NCBI GenBank assembly: GCA_030608245.1
Contig: JAUWEO010000078.1
Coordinates: forward strand, 1-7,962
DNA from: Candidatus Latescibacterota bacterium
GTDB lineage: Bacteria > Latescibacterota > MVCY01
Direction of reading: 5' to 3'
DNA: 7,962 nt
The notes beneath the pieces are model-generated. The model had not been told where the DNA came from. It saw only the letters and a list, made by a program, of their open reading frames with translations, and did no database searches. Below, piece by piece: positions 4,641 to 7,962 of the stretch; position 1 is the first letter of the stretch; each line of letters starts with the position of its first letter. The position numbers and the translations under genes are program-made.

Positions 4641-6108
4641 TCCCCGTCCACCTCCACACCACACCACCGGGACGGTCTTCCACTGTAATCGCTAGTCTGT
4701 TCAGACCCTCCCGAATCTTGTCGGCTAATGCCCATTGCCTATCCCGGCGCAATTCTTCTCTTGATTCCACCAACAGGCTCACTAATTCATCTGTACGGTC
4801 TTCTGATCTATCCATCTCCCCAGTTTCTAACTGCAAACCCAGCACTGCAGCGATCTTTTCTGTCTTCTCCTTTGCCTTTTTTAACAGCGCCTGCCGGGGA
4901 ACGGATGGCTCCATCTGGGCAACCACATTTACCTGCTTGGCCAGATCAAATAACTGGCTAAGAGCCAAAGCAGTATTGAAGTCGTCATCCATCGCCTGTT
5001 GAAATTTTCGTTCAGCGGTATCTATCTCCACCAACAACTGCTTTTCTTGATCCAGCAATTTATTTTCGTCTATTGCCACATCCGCTTCTGTTGCCTCCGA
5101 AGCTATGACAATGTTAAACAGTGCATTTTGTAGTCTCTTCAATCCTCTGGCAGCACAGGAAATGGCTTCATCACTGAAATCCAAAGGGCTGCGGTAATGG
5201 CTGCTGAGAATAAAAAATCGCAAGGCCATAGGAGGATGAGCCTTAAACAAATCCTTGAGACTGATGAAATTCCCCAAGGATTTGTGCATTTCGCTGTCGC
5301 CTATCATCACCATCCCATTGTGTAACCAATATTTTGCGAAGGGCCTTCCCGTGGCTGCCTCACTTTGAGCGATTTCGCACTCATGGTGAGGAAATATATT
5401 CTCCACCCCACCCCCATGGATATCAAAACTCTCTCCCAAATACTTCATAGCCATAGCAGAACATTCAATATGCCAGCCAGGATAACCCCATCCCCAGGGA
5501 CTGGTCCAGCGCATAATATGTCCCGGCCGGGCCCGCTTCCAGAGGGCAAAATCAGCCGGCTGCCGTTTCTCTGGATTGGAGTCTATCCTCGTACCTTCTC
5601 TTAATTCTTCAATCCGTCGGCCGGAGAGCTTTCCATACTCAACAAACTTCTCCACCGAATAATATACCGAACCATTGACTTCATAAGCATAACCCTTATG
5701 AACTAATGTCTGAATCAGTTCAATCTGCTCGGGAACATGAGCACTGGCATGCGGAGAGATATTAGGACGGTCCACATTAAGGGTATCCATATCCTCGAAG
5801 TAACTCCGGGTGTACTTCTCCACCAGCTCCATAGGTTCCACCTGCTCCCTGGCCGCCCCTTTCAGAACCCTGTCCTCACCGCTGTCCAATAGATGTCCCA
5901 CATCGGTGATATTCTGAACATAGCGAACCCGGTAACCTGAGTAACGCAGATACCGGACAACCACATCGAAGTTAACATAGCTTTTAGCGTGGCCAAGATG
6001 GGCATGGTCATCGACAGTAGGACCACAGACATAAATCCCCACTCTGCCCTCTTCGATGGGCTTGAATGCCTCTTTTTTTCTAGTTAGAGTATTGTAGAGT
6101 TGGAGCAT
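4624..6108 (-). CDS. cysS: Cysteinyl-tRNA synthetase
   Basis: CysRS is a class I enzyme that charges tRNA-Cys with cysteine using ATP in the cytoplasm. The product is 494 residues, slightly longer than the usual 460-480. The Rossmann domain has VCGPTVDDHAHLGH (27-40), which includes the HIGH motif as HLGH. The zinc ligands expected from the E. coli enzyme are present: Cys28, Cys216 (HIECSAM), His241 and Glu245 (FPHHECE). The KMSKS loop reads EMHKSLGNF (273-281); the second lysine is kept but the first is Glu and the Ser is His. The helical anticodon region follows, with DDDFNTALAL at 374-383. A GGGAAG 8 nt upstream supports the ATG. A 185-bp spacer with repeats separates it from ddl; I see no clear promoter there. 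Confidence 0.97.
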   Translation of the reverse strand: MLQLYNTLTRKKEAFKPIEEGRVGIYVCGPTVDDHAHLGHAKSYVNFDVVVRYLRYSGYRVRYVQNITDVGHLLDSGEDRVLKGAAREQVEPMELVEKYTRSYFEDMDTLNVDRPNISPHASAHVPEQIELIQTLVHKGYAYEVNGSVYYSVEKFVEYGKLSGRRIEELREGTRIDSNPEKRQPADFALWKRARPGHIMRWTSPWGWGYPGWHIECSAMAMKYLGESFDIHGGGVENIFPHHECEIAQSEAATGRPFAKYWLHNGMVMIGDSEMHKSLGNFISLKDLFKAHPPMALRFFILSSHYRSPLDFSDEAISCAARGLKRLQNALFNIVIASEATEADVAIDENKLLDQEKQLLVEIDTAERKFQQAMDDDFNTALALSQLFDLAKQVNVVAQMEPSVPRQALLKKAKEKTEKIAAVLGLQLETGEMDRSEDRTDELVSLLVESREELRRDRQWALADKIREGLNRLAITVEDRPGGVVWRWTGSKKKS

Positions 6109-6125
6109 TGGGACACTTCCCGTGG

Positions 6126-6167
6126 TGATTGACGATTGGTGATGGATGTTTGACGATTGACGATTGG
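6126..6167. repeat. Six tandem heptamers (YGATTGR)
   Basis: Read on the plus strand the units are TGATTGA, CGATTGG, TGATGGA, TGTTTGA, CGATTGA and CGATTGG, which is 42 bp with no gaps. Units 1-2 recur as units 5-6 within a perfect 14-bp direct repeat 28 bp apart. The array starts 17 nt upstream of the cysS ATG. It resembles the short tandemly repeated heptamers known from cyanobacterial spacers. Its function is unknown. Confidence 0.75.
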
Positions 6168-6195
6168 TAACCCGAATCCTTTACCAGAACAGATT

Positions 6196-6225
6196 GAGCT
6201 TCGTAGCCGAGCTTTCCGAAGCTCG
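6196..6225 (-). other. Nested hairpin with two exclusive foldings
   Basis: CGAGCTT (6208-6214) and AAGCTCG (6219-6225) form a perfect 7-bp stem with a 4-nt loop. Alternatively GAGCTTCG (6196-6203) pairs perfectly with CGAAGCTC (6217-6224) around a 13-nt loop; the two structures share the right arm. No T tract follows on the minus strand, so this is not an intrinsic terminator for ddl. It lies in the 185-bp ddl-cysS spacer (6109-6293), in which I find no gene. Confidence 0.55.
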
Positions 6226-6293
6226 CCCAAGAGGCACTGCGAAACTTGGAAACTTCGGTTCGGGTTGTGGCAGGCCGACAAGGCGCTCAACGG

Positions 6294-7304
6294 TCACGGG
6301 ACACTGCCCGTTCTTTGAATGGCCAGCTTAACTATCCTATCTACCAATTCGGGAAACCCGATTCCTGCGGCTTGGGCCGCTTGGGGAACCAGACTGGTTT
6401 GGGTCATTCCTGGCAGCGTGTTTACCTCCAGGCAAAACAACTTTCCCTCGTTACTGAGGCGAAAATCCACCCTCCCGTATCCTTTGCAATAAAGCAGTCG
6501 ATAAGCCCTCAAGGCCTGGGAGCTGATTTGCCTTTGCAGTGCGGGGGAGATCTCCGCGGGGACAACATATTGGCTCATTCCCTGGGTATACTTACAGGTG
6601 TAATCGTAAACCTCATGCTTGGGGATGATCTCGATCACTGGCAGAGGCTCCCTGTCCAAAATGGCCACTGTTAAATCTCTGCCGGGGATATATTTCTCGA
6701 TTATTACCTCTTGATCGTACTCTTTGGCCAATTTCAGGGCTGGGGCTAATTGTTCCCGACGCTCCACCACAGTTAACCCTATGGTTGAACCCTGGGCATT
6801 AGGTTTGACTACCCAGGGGAGTCCCAGTTCACTCTCGATTCTTTCAGCAATGCTCGAAAGCTGCCCCAAACCTTCATCAGAGAGAACAATCCAGGAAGCG
6901 GTTTCCACCCCCGCTTGACGGAACACCATCTTGGACACATGCTTATTCATAGCCAGTGCGCTTGCCAGCGGCCCTGACCCGGTGTAAGTGATCCCTGCTA
7001 TCTCCAACAGGCTCTGGATACCCCCGTTTTCTCCAGCACCCCCGTGAAAGGCCAAAAACACTACATCTGCCTCCGCTACCACAGGCATTCGGACAACATC
7101 CAGCACCTGGCCGGAGTAAAAAAGCAGGCCTTGCTCTTCCGCTGAATCCAGAGTGTTCGACAAAATCTGAGTATCTCTGAAAGCTGTATCGATCAAACTC
7201 ACCTGGTGACCGGCTGCTCTTAACGCTCTCCCGATTGTTGTTCCAGAACTTATGGATATTCTTCTTTCGGCGGAATCACCGCCCATAAGCACCGCTATTT
7301 TCAA
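6294..7304 (-). CDS. ddl: D-alanine--D-alanine ligase
   Basis: Ddl is a cytoplasmic ATP-grasp enzyme that joins two D-alanines for the peptidoglycan stem peptide. The 336-residue product has GGDSAER (8-14, with Glu13 matching E. coli Glu15), HGGAGENGGIQSLLE (88-101), KPNAQGSTIG (167-176), the loop EVYDYTCKY (231-239), GYGRVDFR (275-282) and EVNTLPGMT (293-301, with metal-binding Glu293 and Asn295). Tyr239, equivalent to E. coli Tyr216, favours D-Ala over D-lactate as the product. Residue 15 is Arg where most have Glu (SAERE). The start is TTG: it overlaps the ispF stop by 4 nt (TTGA) and has AGGAG about 10 nt upstream, and MKIAVLMGG is the expected N-terminus. The gene is co-transcribed with ispF and presumably rarA. 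Confidence 0.96.
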   Translation of the reverse strand: MKIAVLMGGDSAERRISISSGTTIGRALRAAGHQVSLIDTAFRDTQILSNTLDSAEEQGLLFYSGQVLDVVRMPVVAEADVVFLAFHGGAGENGGIQSLLEIAGITYTGSGPLASALAMNKHVSKMVFRQAGVETASWIVLSDEGLGQLSSIAERIESELGLPWVVKPNAQGSTIGLTVVERREQLAPALKLAKEYDQEVIIEKYIPGRDLTVAILDREPLPVIEIIPKHEVYDYTCKYTQGMSQYVVPAEISPALQRQISSQALRAYRLLYCKGYGRVDFRLSNEGKLFCLEVNTLPGMTQTSLVPQAAQAAGIGFPELVDRIVKLAIQRTGSVP

Positions 7305-7792
7305 TTCTGCCGCTCCTGTTGCTCCACCAAAACCACTGCCCCAGCAGCAATTCCCTCCTCTCTTCCCAAGGCTCCCAATCCCTCAGCGGTGGTAACCTTA
7401 ATGGATATCCACTCAGGCCCAATTTGCAGGACACGAACCAGATTGTGAACCATCAGAGGAACATACGGGCCAAGCGCAGGCCTTTCGGCAACGATGGTGG
7501 AATCTATATTCACTACCTTAGTAGATCTTTCCCGCAACAAATCCACCACTTGTCCCAGAAGCAGAAGACTGGAGATGTCCTTGAACTTTGGATCCGAGGG
7601 GGGGAAATGAACTCCGATATCCCCTAGGGCCAAAGCCCCCAACAGGGCATCAGCTACAGCATGGCAGAGAACATCTGCATCAGAGTGACCCAGCACTCCT
7701 CGCTCAAAAGGGATCTCTACACCCCCTAAGATCAACTTCCTCCCCTCCACTAACCGGTGAACATCGTATCCCTGACCAATCCTCAGGCCCAT
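7301..7792 (-). CDS. ispF: 2-C-methyl-D-erythritol 2,4-cyclodiphosphate synthase
   Basis: IspF converts CDP-methylerythritol 2-phosphate to the cyclodiphosphate with release of CMP, a step of the MEP isoprenoid pathway. It acts as a zinc-dependent homotrimer. The product is 163 residues, the normal size. It starts RIGQGYDVHRL, giving zinc ligands Asp10 and His12; His44 in DADVLCHAVADALLGA is the third. The family motif TTAEGLGALGREEGIAA lies at 134-150. The ATG is 1 nt after the rarA stop, with GGGAGGAG upstream as a strong ribosome binding site. Its stop overlaps the TTG start of ddl. The usual partner ispD is not in this window, so the gene is grouped here with unrelated functions. Confidence 0.97.
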   Translation of the reverse strand: MGLRIGQGYDVHRLVEGRKLILGGVEIPFERGVLGHSDADVLCHAVADALLGALALGDIGVHFPPSDPKFKDISSLLLLGQVVDLLRERSTKVVNIDSTIVAERPALGPYVPLMVHNLVRVLQIGPEWISIKVTTAEGLGALGREEGIAAGAVVLVEQQERQN

Positions 7793-7793
7793 T

Positions 7794-7962
7794 CTACTTC
7801 GCTCCTCCCTGTTTTTTTAACTCTTCCCAACGTTTCATCGCCTCTTTTATCTTCTTCTCGTAGCCCTGGTCACTGGGGTGGTAATATCTTCTATCCCGAA
7901 GGTTTTCGGGGAGATATTCCTGCGCGATATAGTGATTTTTGAAATTATGGGCATATTTGTAA
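7794..7962 (-). CDS. rarA: Replication-associated recombination protein RarA (MgsA), C-terminal end only
   Basis: Only the last 55 codons lie in the window; the gene continues beyond the high-coordinate edge. The visible translation starts YKYAHNFKNHYIAQEYLPEN and continues LRDRRYYHPSDQGYEKKIKEAMKRWEELKKQ. The order of a YKYxH motif, QxYLP, YxPSDQGYE and a basic helical tail is typical of the C-terminus of the RarA/MgsA family, AAA+ ATPases related to clamp loaders that act at stalled replication forks. The ATPase domain itself is not visible, so activity cannot be judged. The stop is TAG, one base before ispF. Confidence 0.9.
   Translation of the reverse strand, partial: YKYAHNFKNHYIAQEYLPENLRDRRYYHPSDQGYEKKIKEAMKRWEELKKQGGAK

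Noticed and set aside
6126..6168. Repeats near cysS considered as a CRISPR remnant.
   Set aside because: The units are 7 bp and contiguous with no spacers, and there are no cas genes in the window.
6246..6674. A 142-codon plus-strand frame opposite the 3' end of ddl.
   Set aside because: It is antisense to conserved ddl motifs (EVNTLPGMT and GYGRVDFR) and shows no independent coding features.

Overview
This is an ordinary bacterial housekeeping region. Every supported gene lies on the minus strand, so transcription runs from high to low coordinates. The organism cannot be named from the sequence alone. It is a bacterium with D-Ala-D-Ala ligase (peptidoglycan synthesis), the MEP isoprenoid pathway and bacterial-type ribosomal proteins. 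EF-Tu has a Cys-rich insertion and odd switch regions, and the spacers carry repeats. Together these suggest a deep-branching or candidate-phylum lineage, or Chloroflexota, but that is a guess.

Layout in transcription order. (1) 7962-6294: the 3' end of rarA, then ispF and ddl, packed with a 1-nt gap and a 4-nt overlap. (2) 6293-6109: a non-coding spacer with six tandem heptamers and a nested hairpin. (3) 6108-4624: cysS. (4) 4640-4578: an AT-rich palindrome over the cysS stop codon, then a near-consensus sigma70 promoter. (5) 4560-4059: tRNA-Thr(UGU), tRNA-Tyr(GUA), a 188-bp spacer holding a 72-bp palindromic repeat, tRNA-Gly(UCC) and tRNA-Thr(GGU). (6) 3917-2277: tuf, rpmG, tRNA-Trp(CCA) and secE. 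(7) 2264-17: nusG, rplK, rplA and rplJ. The window ends 16 nt after rplJ, where rplL would be expected.

The tRNA-tuf-secE-nusG-rplKAJ block matches the thrU-tyrU-glyT-thrT-tufB-secE-nusG-rplKAJL locus of Escherichia coli, with the same anticodons in the same order. It differs by having rpmG and tRNA-Trp between tuf and secE. The block supplies translation elongation (EF-Tu and tRNAs), ribosome parts (L33, L11, L1, L10), the SecE subunit of the translocon and the NusG transcription factor. Upstream, CysRS charges tRNA-Cys, Ddl makes the D-Ala-D-Ala dipeptide, IspF makes a cyclic isoprenoid intermediate and RarA acts at stalled replication forks.

I found no new multi-gene system. The points most worth a second look are: substitutions in both switch regions of EF-Tu plus a four-cysteine insertion; a C in place of the near-universal U55 in tRNA-Thr(GGU); an 8-nt rplA-rplJ gap that leaves no room for an L10 leader; and several repeat or palindrome structures in the spacers. 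No gene on the plus strand is supported.
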